Source of the DNA: Arthrobacter dokdonellae
GTDB taxonomy: Bacteria; Actinomycetota; Actinomycetes; Actinomycetales; Micrococcaceae
Direction: 5' to 3'
Length of the DNA stretch: 64,000 nucleotides
NCBI RefSeq assembly: GCF_003268655.1
Contig: NZ_CP029642.1
Coordinates: forward strand, 2,294,001-2,358,000
In this document: one piece after another, positions 17,295 through 26,680 of the stretch
Numbering within the stretch: position 1 is the first letter of the stretch
Layout of the letters: every line of letters begins with the position of its first letter
Made by a program: the position numbers and the translations under genes
The notes under the pieces: generated by a model
Seen by the model: the letters and a program-made list of their open reading frames with translations, nothing else
What the model was told of the DNA's origin: nothing
Databases searched by the model: none

Positions 17295-18398
17295 TCAGGC
17301 CACCCGGAATTTCTCCAGGCTGCTCGTCCGGATGGCCAGCCCGTTCCCTGGCTCCGACGACGGTCGCAGCTCGCCGCCCTGCGGGTCCAGGCAGCCGTCG
17401 AAAAACATGTTTTCGATGCGTACATGGTCATGAAACCACTCCAAGTGCCGGAAGTTGGGCGTGGCGGCTGCGGCGTGGACGGTCATATGCGGGGCGCAGT
17501 GCCCGGAAATTTCCAGGTTGCAGGCCGCCGCGAGCGCGGCGATCCGCAACCACCCGGTGATGCCCCCGCAGCGGGACACATCGGCCTGCACGCAATCCAG
17601 GGCATCCGCGGCGCACATGCGCCAGTAATAGCCAAGGTCCGTCCCGTATTCGCCGGCGGCGACGTCGGCGTCCACGCGTCCGCGGACCTCGCGCAGGCCC
17701 GCGAGGTTGTCCGAGGACACGGGCTCCTCAAACCAGCTGATGTCCAGGTCGTGGACCTTCTGCATGACCCTGATGGCCTGTTTGGCCGTGTAGGCGCCGT
17801 TGGCATCGACAAACAACGCGGCTCCGGGTCCGATGGCGTCGCGCGCCTGGCGCATCCTGGCGACGTCCCGGTCTTCCCTGGTGCCAAACGATTCGCCGAT
17901 CTTTATTTTGGCCCGCGGGATCCCTTGGCCGTGGACCCAGCCTGCCAGCTGGTCGGCGAGCTGGGACCTGCTGTAGGTGGTGAAACCTCCGCTGCCGTAG
18001 ATTCCGACATCGTCGCGCACGGCTCCCAGCAGGCGGTGCAGCGGCAGGTGGAGCAGCCTGGCTTTCAGGTCCCACAGGGCGCAGTCCACTGCCGAGATGG
18101 CATAGCTGGCGGTTCCTGGACGCGGGGTGTTGCGCGTTGCGTGTGCCATGGCCTGGGACGCACGGCCCACGTCGAGGGCGGGCATGCCCAGGACCACGGG
18201 GGAGAGGAGATCCTCGGCCAGGGCCGAGCAGGCGGCGGGCCCGTACGTCCAACCGAAGCCTGTGGTGCCGCCAGCGCGGACTTTCACCAGAACCAGTGTG
18301 GTGGAGTCCCAGGCGAAGGTGCCGTCCCCCTCCGGCGCGTCGGTGGGCACAGTATACGCCGCGGCCTGCAGTTCCTCGACGGCCGGATCCCCGTCCAT
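17295..18398 (-). CDS. Enolase-superfamily enzyme (mandelate racemase / muconate lactonizing type)
   Basis: 367 residues from the ATG at 18398, one base after the stop of the TPP-enzyme gene. A capping domain (about 1-125) precedes the TIM barrel. Expected active-site pieces are visible: KxK in AKIKIGES, the metal ligands Asp in LFVDANGAY and Glu in SWFEEPVSSDNL, then AGEYGTDLGYY, and a His in ISGHCAPHMTVHAA near the C-terminus. The enzyme abstracts a proton alpha to a carboxylate, as acid-sugar dehydratases and racemases do. Last gene of the seven-gene minus-strand operon, consistent with sugar-acid metabolism. Substrate unknown. Confidence 0.88.
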   Translation of the reverse strand: MDGDPAVEELQAAAYTVPTDAPEGDGTFAWDSTTLVLVKVRAGGTTGFGWTYGPAACSALAEDLLSPVVLGMPALDVGRASQAMAHATRNTPRPGTASYAISAVDCALWDLKARLLHLPLHRLLGAVRDDVGIYGSGGFTTYSRSQLADQLAGWVHGQGIPRAKIKIGESFGTREDRDVARMRQARDAIGPGAALFVDANGAYTAKQAIRVMQKVHDLDISWFEEPVSSDNLAGLREVRGRVDADVAAGEYGTDLGYYWRMCAADALDCVQADVSRCGGITGWLRIAALAAACNLEISGHCAPHMTVHAAAATPNFRHLEWFHDHVRIENMFFDGCLDPQGGELRPSSEPGNGLAIRTSSLEKFRVA

Positions 18399-18399
18399 C

Positions 18400-20193
18400 T
18401 CAGCCTTCCTTGTGCGGGAGTGCCTCCTGCAGTTTGGTCTTAACTCCCTCCTTGATGAATCCCCAGGCGCTGGAGTCGCCCTTGATGACGGATTTGGCGC
18501 TGTCCAGCGCCTGCTGGAAGGTGGCGTGCGGTGGAATCGGGGGGACATCGGGATCGACACGGACGTCGAGGACGGTGGGCCGGTCGGCGGCCAGCGCGCG
18601 CTCCCAGGCGGGGCCGACGTCGTCGGGCTTGTCCACCGTGATGCCCTGCAGGCCCAGCAGGTTGGCGAATTCGCCGTAGGGGACATCGGGCAGCGCCTGC
18701 GAGGCCTCAAATGCCGGGGCTCCCTCCATGGCGCGCATCTCCCACGTGACCTGGTTGAGGTCGTCGTTGTGCAAAACGGCCACGATGAGGCGCGGATCGG
18801 CCCATTCCTGCCAGTAATGCTTGATGGTGATCAGCTCCGCCATGCCGTTCATCTGCATGGCGCCATCCCCGACAAAGGCGACGACGGGGCGGTCGGGGCA
18901 GCCGAACTTCGCCCCGATGGCGTACGGCACGCCGGGCCCCATGGTGGCCAGGGCGCCGGAGAGGGAGCCGCGCATGTCGTCGCGGAACCGCAGCTGGCGG
19001 GCGTACCAGTTGGCGCTTGAACCCGAATCCGCCGTGACGATCGCATTCGACGGCAGCCGCCCGGAAAGCTCGGAAAACAGCAGCATCGGGTTGATGGGAT
19101 CTGCGGAAACCTGGGCTTCCTTGTCCATGGTTTCCCACCAGCGGGCCACGTTGTCCTCAATGGTGGTGCGCCAGGAGGTGTCCTCGCGGGGCTTCAGCAG
19201 CGGGATCAGGGCCTCCAGTGCCGTTTTCGCGTCCGCGACGATGTTGCGCTCGTAGCCGTACCGCAGTCCGATCATTTTCGCGTCCACGTCGATTTGCACG
19301 GCGCGGGCCTGGCCCGGTTCGGGCATGAACTGGGTGTAGGGGAAACTGGAACCCACCGTCAGCAGCGTGTCGCAGTCGCGCATCATTTCGTAGCTTGGAC
19401 GGGTGCCGAGCAGCCCAATGGAGCCGGTGACGTAGGGGAGTTCGTCGGAAAGGACGTCCTTGCCCAGCAGTGCCTTGGCCACCCCGGCGCCCAGCAGGTC
19501 CGCCACCTCCATCAGTTCCTTGCGGGCGCCGCGGGCGCCGGCGCCAATGAGCATGGCCACCTTCTTGCCGGCGTTGAGGATGGCGGCCGCTTCCCGGATG
19601 GCCGCAGCGTCGGCACTGATGGTCGGCCACTGCACGCCCAGGCTCGAGGGAACCATCTTGAACGCGTGGGTGGGCGCTGAATAGGGCATCTCCTGCACGT
19701 CTGAGGGGATGATGATCGCGGTAGGGGCACGTTCAGCCAGCGCGATCCGGATGGCGCGGTCCAGGACGTTGGGGAGCTGCTCCGGGACGGTGACCATCTG
19801 GACGTAGTCGCCGGCGACGTCCTTGAACAGACTCAGCAGGTCGACTTCCTGCTGGTAGGAACCGCCCATGGCGCTTTGGGCAGTCTGGCCCACGATGGCG
19901 ACGACCGGCACGTGGTCCAGCTTGGCGTCGTAGAGGCCGTTGAGCAGGTGGATGGCGCCGGGCCCCGAGGTCGCCATGCACACCCCCAGGCGGCCGGTGA
20001 ACTTCGCGTAGCCGACGGCTTCAAAGGCGGACATCTCCTCGTGCCTGGACTGGACAAATTTTGGCTTGTTTTCCGCCCGGCCGAACGCGGCGAGCGTTCC
20101 GTTGATTCCGTCGCCGGGGAAAGCGAATACGTGGTCCACTCCCCATTCGCGCAGCCGCCCGAGCAGAAAGTCCGAAACTGTTTCCTTGGCCAT
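18400..20193 (-). CDS. Thiamine pyrophosphate-dependent enzyme, pyruvate oxidase / acetolactate synthase-like
   Basis: 597 residues with the three-domain TPP fold. The PYR domain starts VSDFLLGRLREWGVDHVFAFPGDG with cofactor Glu in SRHEEMSAFEAVGYAKFTG. A central FAD/NAD-like domain contains KKVAMLIGAGARG and VTGSIGLLGTRPSYEMM. The PP domain carries the TPP-binding GDGAMQMNGMAELITIKHYWQEW segment. The C-terminal tail is short. It resembles the actinobacterial PoxB-like group that oxidatively decarboxylates pyruvate; other 2-oxo-acid substrates are possible. It sits 12 bases downstream of the GMC oxidoreductase in the same operon. Confidence 0.9.
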   Translation of the reverse strand: MAKETVSDFLLGRLREWGVDHVFAFPGDGINGTLAAFGRAENKPKFVQSRHEEMSAFEAVGYAKFTGRLGVCMATSGPGAIHLLNGLYDAKLDHVPVVAIVGQTAQSAMGGSYQQEVDLLSLFKDVAGDYVQMVTVPEQLPNVLDRAIRIALAERAPTAIIIPSDVQEMPYSAPTHAFKMVPSSLGVQWPTISADAAAIREAAAILNAGKKVAMLIGAGARGARKELMEVADLLGAGVAKALLGKDVLSDELPYVTGSIGLLGTRPSYEMMRDCDTLLTVGSSFPYTQFMPEPGQARAVQIDVDAKMIGLRYGYERNIVADAKTALEALIPLLKPREDTSWRTTIEDNVARWWETMDKEAQVSADPINPMLLFSELSGRLPSNAIVTADSGSSANWYARQLRFRDDMRGSLSGALATMGPGVPYAIGAKFGCPDRPVVAFVGDGAMQMNGMAELITIKHYWQEWADPRLIVAVLHNDDLNQVTWEMRAMEGAPAFEASQALPDVPYGEFANLLGLQGITVDKPDDVGPAWERALAADRPTVLDVRVDPDVPPIPPHATFQQALDSAKSVIKGDSSAWGFIKEGVKTKLQEALPHKEG

Positions 20194-20205
20194 GATGATG
20201 TCCTT

Positions 20206-21855
20206 TCAGTGCTGCCTGTGTCCGGTGCCGGCCCGGCTGCCGGCGATAAGGCCAGCCGCCGTGCGGGCGGCGATGGCCATGATGGTCAGGGCCGGATTCG
20301 CGCTGCCCTGGGTGGGCAGCACGCTACCGTCCACAATGAGCAGGTTGGGTACGGCGAAGCTCACGCAGTCGGCGTTGACCACGCCGGCGTCTTCGCTGGC
20401 CGCCATCCTGGCGCCGCCGACCAGGTGGGCATAGCGGTCGATGGTGATGACCTCGTCGGCGCCGGCGGCGGAGAGGATGTCTTCCATGCGGGCTTGCGCC
20501 GCCCGCATCAGTGCCTTGTCGTTGTCACATTGCGAGTAGCTGAAATTGGCCACCGGCATGCCGCGGCGGTCCTTTTCATCCGCGAGCGTGATCCGGTTCC
20601 CGGCCTGGGGGAGGAACTCGCACAGCGCGCCCAGGCACGCCCAGTGCACGTAGTCGCTCATGTACTTCCGCAGATCCGTGCCCCAGTGGCCCTGGGCCAT
20701 GACGTGTTCGGCCCAGGTGATGGGCAGCGGCGAAACGGTCTGGATGGAGAAGCCACGCTTGTAAGGCTTGGCGGGGTCCGTTTCGTAGAAGTCCTCGCTG
20801 CTGACCTCCGGCGGCGGCGCCTTCCACATGCGCACCTCCGCATCGAAGCGGCCGGCGGTCTGCGGCGCCCCCTGGACCATCAGATAGCGGCCCACCTGGT
20901 CGAAGTCGTTGCACAGTCCGTCGGGGAAACGCTGCGTGGCGGAGTTGAGCAGCAGCCGTGGTGTCTCGATGGAGTAGCCGGCGACGGCGACCATGCGGGC
21001 ACGCTGGAAATGTTCCGTTCCGCGGTGCTCATAGTGGACGCCGGTGGCCCGACCGGTGCGTCCGTCCACGGCCACGCGCGTGACCATGGTGTCTGCACGG
21101 ACCTCGGCGCCGTGGGCCAGGGCGTCAGGGATGTGGGTGATGAGCGGGGAGGCCTTGGCATTGACCTTGCACCCTTGCAGGCAGAACCCGCGGTAGATGC
21201 AATGCGGCCGGTTGCCGAACCGGCCGTTGGCGATGGCCACCGGCCCCACCTTCGCCGTGACGCCCGCCTTCAGGGCCCCGCGTAGAAACGCCTCGCCGTT
21301 GCCCGACACGGGGTGCGGCCGGTGCGGGTAGCCGTGGGGGTCCCCCCACGGCCAGTGTTCCCCGGCCACGGGCAGTTCCCCTTCCACGTCCTGGTAGAAC
21401 GGGCGGAGGTCTTCATAGCGCAGGGGCCAGTCGGCGCCGACGCCGTCCGCCGAGTACGTGTGGAAGTCGCTGGGGTGAAAGCGGGGGACGTAGCCGGCGA
21501 AGTGGACCATGGAACCGCCAACACCGCGCCCCGAGTTGTTTGACCCCAGCGGAACCGGGTCCGTGCCGGAGATGACCCGCGGCTCCGTCCAGTACAGGTC
21601 ATGGGAACCGGCCTCGTCGCTGACCCAGTCTGTTTCAGGGTCCCAAAACGGGCCGGCCTCCAGGACCAGCACCCGCCACCCGGCCCGGGCCAGGCGCTGC
21701 AGGAGCGTGGAACCGCCGGCGCCGGCGCCCACCACCACCAGGTCCACCTCGTCGCCGTCGTCGAAGCGCCGCATGCCCTCCCGCAGCCCGGGGTCAAGGC
21801 CGGGGCCGGCCGGCAGCAGCCAGGCGGACTCGTTGCGGTCCCGGACGCCCGTCAT
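20206..21855 (-). CDS. GMC family oxidoreductase (gluconate-2-dehydrogenase flavoprotein-like)
   Basis: 549 residues. The FAD-binding dinucleotide fold is at about 38-70 (DLVVVGAGAGGSTLLQRLARAGWRVLVLEAG). The GMC signature region is NNSGRGVGGSMVHFAGYVPR, and the C-terminal segment NLLIVDGSVLPTQGSANPALTIMAIAAR is characteristic of the family. The motif HCIYRGFCLQGCK suggests a cysteine pair. It oxidises a sugar, sugar acid or alcohol and passes electrons on, probably with the adjacent small subunit whose gene overlaps its start by four bases. No Tat signal is seen in this chain. Confidence 0.92.
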   Translation of the reverse strand: MTGVRDRNESAWLLPAGPGLDPGLREGMRRFDDGDEVDLVVVGAGAGGSTLLQRLARAGWRVLVLEAGPFWDPETDWVSDEAGSHDLYWTEPRVISGTDPVPLGSNNSGRGVGGSMVHFAGYVPRFHPSDFHTYSADGVGADWPLRYEDLRPFYQDVEGELPVAGEHWPWGDPHGYPHRPHPVSGNGEAFLRGALKAGVTAKVGPVAIANGRFGNRPHCIYRGFCLQGCKVNAKASPLITHIPDALAHGAEVRADTMVTRVAVDGRTGRATGVHYEHRGTEHFQRARMVAVAGYSIETPRLLLNSATQRFPDGLCNDFDQVGRYLMVQGAPQTAGRFDAEVRMWKAPPPEVSSEDFYETDPAKPYKRGFSIQTVSPLPITWAEHVMAQGHWGTDLRKYMSDYVHWACLGALCEFLPQAGNRITLADEKDRRGMPVANFSYSQCDNDKALMRAAQARMEDILSAAGADEVITIDRYAHLVGGARMAASEDAGVVNADCVSFAVPNLLIVDGSVLPTQGSANPALTIMAIAARTAAGLIAGSRAGTGHRQH

Positions 21856-22514
21856 GTCCGCCTCCGCAACGGGTCCTGGCGCGGCCTTGAATCGGCCACT
21901 TCGGTGGGCTCAAGGGCGTTCAGGCCAAGGTTCTTGTACCCGCGCGGATAGGCCGGACCGGTGAAGCCGATCTCGTCCCACGCCCACGGGTGGGAGTAGA
22001 ACGCCGTACAGGCGTAGCGGGTCCACAGGCTCCACACGTGGGACGCGGGCCAGTCATGCCAGCGGTCCTTGCCGAGGTTCTGGATGCTTTGCAGCACCCG
22101 GTGCTGCTCATCCCAGCTGGCCCGCGCAATCGGCCCGCCGCAGCGGAGCCGGGCGTCGTCGTCCAGCCAGGCCAGCGAGACCCGCCAGGCCCGCCCGTCG
22201 TCGGGCATCCCCTCATAATGCCAGCCGTCGGTTTCAGCTTCGGCCAGCCGTGCGTCCACCATCTGCACGATCGGGATGCGGGGTTCCTCCCTTTGGCCCA
22301 GCAACTGGTTGAACAGGGCGTCCGCGGCCGCCTCCTCGGCGGGCGTCAGGAAACGCATGTGCGGCTGGCGGCCCAGGCGCTGCATCACCACCGACGACGT
22401 GGAAGGGTCCCAGTGCCCCGACAGGTCCTCGGTGCGCAGCCCCGGAAACCGGCCCCCGCCGTCGTGCGCCGCCAGGGGCAGCGTCTTCGATTGGCCAGTT
22501 TTGGGAGCTTTCAC
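21852..22514 (-). CDS. Gluconate 2-dehydrogenase subunit 3-like protein
   Basis: 220 residues from a GTG at 22514 that overlaps the preceding stop codon (GTGA). It contains RFLTPAEEAAADALFNQLLGQ (about 55-75), typical of the subunit-3 family, then DGWHYEGMPDDGRAWRVSLAWLDDDAR and a Trp/His-rich C-terminal half (HVWSLWTRYACTAFYSHPWAWDEIGF). The family is the small partner of membrane-associated GMC flavoprotein dehydrogenases. Its four-base overlap with the GMC gene supports a heterodimer. No obvious Tat motif at this start, so export is unproven. Confidence 0.8.
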   Translation of the reverse strand: MKAPKTGQSKTLPLAAHDGGGRFPGLRTEDLSGHWDPSTSSVVMQRLGRQPHMRFLTPAEEAAADALFNQLLGQREEPRIPIVQMVDARLAEAETDGWHYEGMPDDGRAWRVSLAWLDDDARLRCGGPIARASWDEQHRVLQSIQNLGKDRWHDWPASHVWSLWTRYACTAFYSHPWAWDEIGFTGPAYPRGYKNLGLNALEPTEVADSRPRQDPLRRRT

Positions 22515-22993
22515 CGTTCCCGCCTCAGGATGCCCGCCAGCAGCCCCATGGCCCCGACCATGGTGACCAGCAGGGGCGCCAGCAACGGCGGTCCCATCTC
22601 CATGTTGTAACGCAGGTTGGCGAAGCCGCCCGGCTTCTGCGCGATGCCCCGCGCATGCAGCCAGGTGCCCTGGAGCCCGTTGGCAACGATGATGGCCGAG
22701 GCCACGGGCAGGGCCGTCTTGGCCATGCGCCGGCTGAAGAACCCGGCGACGCCGGCCGCCGCCCCGACAGGGCCGAGGACGACCGGCGCCCACATCCACG
22801 GGTTGCCGAAACTGGCCTTGTCATGCTCAAAGAAAATCTCCGCCGCGGTCACCAGCGATCCCACGGCGGTCACCGCGGACAGGGAGCGCTCGAACCGTCC
22901 GGTCTCGATGTTGTGCACCATCCGGTCGATGCCGACCAGTGCCTCCGCAACCAGCTCGGGGGATTGTTCGTGTCGTTTAAAGTGGGCGGTCAT
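22511..22993 (-). CDS. Four-helix integral membrane protein
   Basis: 160 residues from the ATG at 22993, preceded by AGGAGCGACA. Hydrophobic stretches lie at about 42-60, 69-88, 95-112 and 137-156, suggesting four transmembrane helices. A His/Glu pair (FFEHDKASFGNPWMW) lies between the first two. No named family recognised. Translationally coupled (four-base overlap) to the gluconate-dehydrogenase-like small subunit, so it may anchor the flavoprotein complex or pass electrons to quinone; no heme-binding CxxCH is present. Confidence 0.72.
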   Translation of the reverse strand: MTAHFKRHEQSPELVAEALVGIDRMVHNIETGRFERSLSAVTAVGSLVTAAEIFFEHDKASFGNPWMWAPVVLGPVGAAAGVAGFFSRRMAKTALPVASAIIVANGLQGTWLHARGIAQKPGGFANLRYNMEMGPPLLAPLLVTMVGAMGLLAGILRRER

Positions 22994-23058
22994 TGTCGCT
23001 CCTGCCAGTATCGTGTGCTTCGCCGGGATTGGGTTCTTGCCAGCCATGGGACCTCGGC

Positions 23059-23391
23059 TCATGCGTTTTCCAGGGCGGCGAAGGAACCTGCGATGACCGC
23101 GTCGATGGCGGCGGGCCGCCGCAGGCGTCGGGAAGCTGCGGCCAAGGCGACCATGGTGGCGCAGTGTGCCAAGTCGACCAGGGAGAACATCCTGTGCAGC
23201 GTGTGCGGGGCCGAGAGCCGGTCCGCCCCGGCCAGCACCATGCCCTGTGCGACGTGCCGTGCGCCAAGGATCCGCATGACGGCGACCGCGCCCTTGGGCG
23301 GAGGCCCTCCTGACAGCACCCGGTAGACCCCCGACGGCCAGATCAACTCGCACGCCCCGCAGCAGATGCGCACCAGTTCCAGCGGCTTCAT
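23059..23391 (-). CDS. Small membrane-associated protein of the GMC operon
   Basis: 110 residues starting MKPLELVRICCGACELIWPSG; the ATG overlaps the SDR stop by four bases. Moderately hydrophobic helices lie at about 8-22, 45-60 and 75-92. The motif MRILGARHVAQGMVLAGAD resembles small DUF4267-like membrane proteins, but I do not assign a family. It is coupled to the SDR gene upstream and separated by 65 bases from the four-helix membrane protein. Confidence 0.65.
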   Translation of the reverse strand: MKPLELVRICCGACELIWPSGVYRVLSGGPPPKGAVAVMRILGARHVAQGMVLAGADRLSAPHTLHRMFSLVDLAHCATMVALAAASRRLRRPAAIDAVIAGSFAALENA

Positions 23392-24488
23392 CGCGCCGTC
23401 CGCCGCACCAGTGCCAGGGCCGCGGCCGCACCGGCAAGTGCCGTGCCGGCGGCGGCCAGCAGCCCGTGATGCTGGGACGCCCACAGTTGCGTGCTGGAGG
23501 CCGCGGACCGGTCGTCGAAGGCGCCGTGCGCGCCGTAGTCGCGTTCGACGTCGGCCGGTTTCCACAGGTTGGCCGGCTGGTCCTCCGGCTTCGGCTCCCC
23601 GGTCTGCTGCGACTCGTAGCCCGTGCGGGCCAGGTACCGGTCCAGCACCGCGGGAACCAACGCGTTGGCTGCGAGGACTTTCATGGTGCTGCCGCCCACC
23701 CAGTACTCGCGCCGCCGGGGATGGTCGGCCGCGTAGAGCACGGCCCGGGCTGCCACCTCGGGCTGGTAGATGGGAGGCACCGGCTGGGCCTTGCGTGGAA
23801 GGCGGGAGAGCACCCAGGAGAACTGGGGCGTGTTGACGGCAGGCATCTGGACCATGGTGGTGTGGATGCCGCTGCGGTCGTGCAGGAGTTCGCAACGCAG
23901 GGCCTCGTTGAATCCCTGGATTGCGTGCTTTGCCCCGCAGTAGGCGCTTTGCAACGGGATGCCTCGGTAGGCCAGGGCCGAGCCCACCTGGACGATCGTG
24001 CCGCGGTTCCGCGGGCCCATGAGACGCAGGGCGGTCATGGTGCCGTACACGTAGCCAAGGTAGGAGACCTCGGTGACGCGCTTGTATTCCTCGGGACTGA
24101 TTTCGGTCAATGGCGCGAAGACTGACGTAAACGCGACGTTGACCCACACGTCGATCGGCCCGAGCTCCTCCTCGATGCGCCGGGCAGCAGCGTCCACCTC
24201 GTCCGCGACGGCCACGTCCACGGGTATGGGCAGCGGTGTCCCGCCCGCGGCCGCGACCTCGGCAGCCGCGGCAGAGAGCCCCGCCGCGCCGCGGGCCAGG
24301 AGCGCCACCTTGGCCCCCGTCCGGCCAAAGGCAACGGCGGTGGCCCGTCCGATGCCTCCGCTGGCACCGGTGACGACCACGACCCGCCGCCCGCCGCCCG
24401 CGCCCACGGGCGCCGGCACTGGGGAAACCGGGGAAGGGGAGGCGGATGCGCCGTGCGTTGTGGTGGACGGTTCCGTGGAAGCATTCAT
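23388..24488 (-). CDS. SDR family oxidoreductase with C-terminal hydrophobic anchor
   Basis: 366 residues from the ATG at 24488. The Rossmann core is at about 35-280: VVVVTGASGGIGRATAVAFGRTGAKVALLARG, catalytic Ser in IVQVGSALAYRG and YxxxK in SAYCGAKHAIQGF. The extension beyond residue 290 (KPEDQPANLWKPADVERDYGAHG) and the C-terminal hydrophobic helix (GLLAAAGTALAGAAAALALV, about 343-362) are typical of the membrane-tethered SDR subgroup. The expected Asn-Asn-Ala-Gly is replaced by WVNVAF, a known variant in this subgroup. First gene of the minus-strand operon, facing the sugar transporter gene. Confidence 0.88.
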   Translation of the reverse strand: MNASTEPSTTTHGASASPSPVSPVPAPVGAGGGRRVVVVTGASGGIGRATAVAFGRTGAKVALLARGAAGLSAAAAEVAAAGGTPLPIPVDVAVADEVDAAARRIEEELGPIDVWVNVAFTSVFAPLTEISPEEYKRVTEVSYLGYVYGTMTALRLMGPRNRGTIVQVGSALAYRGIPLQSAYCGAKHAIQGFNEALRCELLHDRSGIHTTMVQMPAVNTPQFSWVLSRLPRKAQPVPPIYQPEVAARAVLYAADHPRRREYWVGGSTMKVLAANALVPAVLDRYLARTGYESQQTGEPKPEDQPANLWKPADVERDYGAHGAFDDRSAASSTQLWASQHHGLLAAAGTALAGAAAALALVRRTAR

Positions 24489-24871
24489 GGGACATCCTTC
24501 GGCAAGAGAATCGGCGATGCGCGGCCGACGTTGCTTGCCGGCCAGCGGAGTCCCACGCCTGAGCCAAGCTCCGCAGGCCCCGCACGATGGTCCGTTCGGC
24601 CTGCCCGGCGTGTGATCTCCACCTCTCTCGACGCTATCGCTGCTCCCGGACATTGTCCACAGCCCACCGCCGGACTGGCAATTGTCCGCGGACGGCAGAC
24701 GGGCGCACAATGACCTTAGCGGTTTGCTTTGTCGCGGCCTCACGGCAGTTCCGGGCGACGCCGGACGATGCCCGAAGGCCCGTTGACGGGCCGTCACAGT
24801 GTCAGCCGGGCGTAGGCCGGCTCTGCTGGCAGACGATTCACCGCAGGTCCGGCCGGGAAGCGGGGAGTGGC
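24489..24871. promoter_or_regulatory. Divergent promoter region between the GMC operon and the sugar transporter
   Basis: 383 bases between genes reading outward. No convincing coding frame. It contains GGACATTGTCC (24648-24658), an imperfect palindrome, and a nearby AATTGTCC at about 24679-24686, either of which could be an operator half-site set. No -10/-35 pair can be assigned with confidence. Confidence 0.45.
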
Positions 24872-26365
24872 ATGAGAACGCACGGAGATGAAGAACCACG
24901 GCAGGGCGGGATCCGGGGGCAAGGGGACTCCGGGCGTGGCCGGCCAATGCAGGACGGCGGGCAGGGGCTCCGCTCGGTCCGGCGCAAGGTCTATTCCGCC
25001 ACGGTGGCCGCCGCGCTTGGCGGGCTGTTGTTCGGCTTCGACACCTCGGTCATCAACGGGGCTGTCAATTCCATCCAGAAGACATTCACCTTGGACGCGG
25101 CGGTGCTTGGATTCACGGTCGCCATCACGCTTCTGGGATGTGCCGTGGGAGCGTGGTTCGCGGGCCAGCTGGCCGACGTGTGGGGCCGGAAAGCGGTCAT
25201 GGTGCTTGCGGCGGGCCTTTTTGTCGTCAGTTCCATCGGGTCAGGGCTGGCGGTGGCCGACTGGAACTTGATGGCATGGCGCGTCATCGGCGGTCTGGCC
25301 ATTGGCATCGCATCGGTGATCGCGCCGGCATACATCGGCGAGATCGCCCCGGCACGTTTGCGCGGCGGACTCAGTTCCCTTCAGCAGCTCGCCATCACAG
25401 TGGGCATCTTTCTCGCCCTGCTTTCCGATGCGTCCCTGGCCCGCGTGGCCGGTGCCGCGGGCAATGCCTTGTGGTGGGGCCTGCCGGCATGGCGGTGGAT
25501 GTTGTTGGTGGGTGTGATTCCCGCGGTAGTGTATGGGCTGCTGTCGCTGCGCATCCCGGAATCACCGCAATTCCTGATTCGGGCCGGCCGCAAGGATGAG
25601 GCCTTGGACGTGATCCGGACCGTCACGGGAGCCGCCGACCCGGAAAAGCGCTTGGCGGAAATCCAGGAGAGCATTGAGGACGAGCGGCGTTCCACCTACC
25701 GGGACCTCCGCGGGCCGGCACTGGGGCTGGCGCCGATCCTGTGGATCGGCATCGGGATGGCCGCCTTCCAGCAACTGGTGGGCATCAACGCGATCTTTTA
25801 CTACTCCACGACCCTGTGGCAGTCCGTGGGCTTCAGCCAGCAGGACTCGTTCACCACCTCGGTCATCACGGCCTCCATCAACGTGGCGCTGACGTTTGTC
25901 GCGATATTCTTCGTCGACAGGGTGGGACGGAAAAAGCTCCTGTTGGCGGGATCGGTTGGCATGTTCATCGGGTTGGTGGCAGCCGCGCTCGCTTTTGCGC
26001 ATGCCGCCGGTTCCGGCACGTCAATCACGTTGCCCGCCCCGTGGGGGGCCATTGCGCTGGTGGGTGCGAACCTGTTCGTCATCTGCTTTGCCGCGACGTG
26101 GGGTCCGGTCATGTGGGTCGTGCTCGGCGAGGTATTTCCCAACAAGATGCGCGGCCTTGCGCTCGGCGTGGCCACAGCCTTCAATTGGATCTTCAACTTC
26201 CTTGTCACGCTCCTTTTCCCGGTCATGAGTGCCGCCGTCGGGCTGGGCTTCGTGTACGCCGGCTTCGCCTTCTTTGCGGCGCTGTCCTTCTGGTTCGTCA
26301 AGGCCCTTTTGCCGGAGGTGAGCCGGCTGGAGCTGGAAGACAAGACCAAACTGGACCGGCGCTGA
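24872..26365 (+). CDS. Sugar porter family MFS transporter
   Basis: 497 residues from the ATG at 24872, which follows GGGGAG. A basic N-terminus of about 45 residues is followed by twelve predicted helices. Sugar-porter signatures are visible: GGLLFGFDTSVINGA in helix 1, the loop 2-3 motif GQLADVWGRKAVM, PAYIGEIAPARLRGGL, the RIPESPQFLI motif after helix 6, FQQLVGINAIFYYS in helix 7 and VDRVGRKKLLL. It imports a hexose, pentose or polyol by proton symport. Divergent from the GMC/SDR operon, whose enzymes may act on the imported sugar or its acid; this link is inference. Confidence 0.93.
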   Translation: MRTHGDEEPRQGGIRGQGDSGRGRPMQDGGQGLRSVRRKVYSATVAAALGGLLFGFDTSVINGAVNSIQKTFTLDAAVLGFTVAITLLGCAVGAWFAGQLADVWGRKAVMVLAAGLFVVSSIGSGLAVADWNLMAWRVIGGLAIGIASVIAPAYIGEIAPARLRGGLSSLQQLAITVGIFLALLSDASLARVAGAAGNALWWGLPAWRWMLLVGVIPAVVYGLLSLRIPESPQFLIRAGRKDEALDVIRTVTGAADPEKRLAEIQESIEDERRSTYRDLRGPALGLAPILWIGIGMAAFQQLVGINAIFYYSTTLWQSVGFSQQDSFTTSVITASINVALTFVAIFFVDRVGRKKLLLAGSVGMFIGLVAAALAFAHAAGSGTSITLPAPWGAIALVGANLFVICFAATWGPVMWVVLGEVFPNKMRGLALGVATAFNWIFNFLVTLLFPVMSAAVGLGFVYAGFAFFAALSFWFVKALLPEVSRLELEDKTKLDRR

Positions 26366-26680
26366 ATCCGCCAGCGTGTCCGGGCATTTCATTGCGTATG
26401 TCGGGGAATGGGAATAGCGTTAAATGATGAGCCGCCATGGCGGCAAAGGGAGGCCGGTTTTCCACTGCGCGCTGTATTCCGGAGAGTGGATCCGCGGTCC
26501 TTCAAGCCCGGGAAGCAGCGCCGGCCATGACGTCAATGCTGCGCAACCCACCAACCGACAACGGCCCATCCGGCAGGCGATGATCAGCATGGTGCCATTT
26601 GTTGTAACAGCCATTACTGGCCGGACGCGCAAAGGCGTTTTGCACAGGTAGGAAGGCCGGATTCGGGTGAAGGGTCAACG
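26366..26680. other. Intergenic region, 315 bp, no gene seen
   Basis: No coding frame with a start, ribosome binding site and coherent composition. The last 90 bases are relatively AT-rich (around TTGTTGTAACAG at 26599) and probably hold the promoter of the DUF1206 gene. Confidence 0.5.

Noticed and set aside
24648..24686. Two GTCC-type half sites upstream of the sugar transporter as a specific operator
   Set aside because: Imperfect and common by chance; kept only as a note in the promoter region entry.
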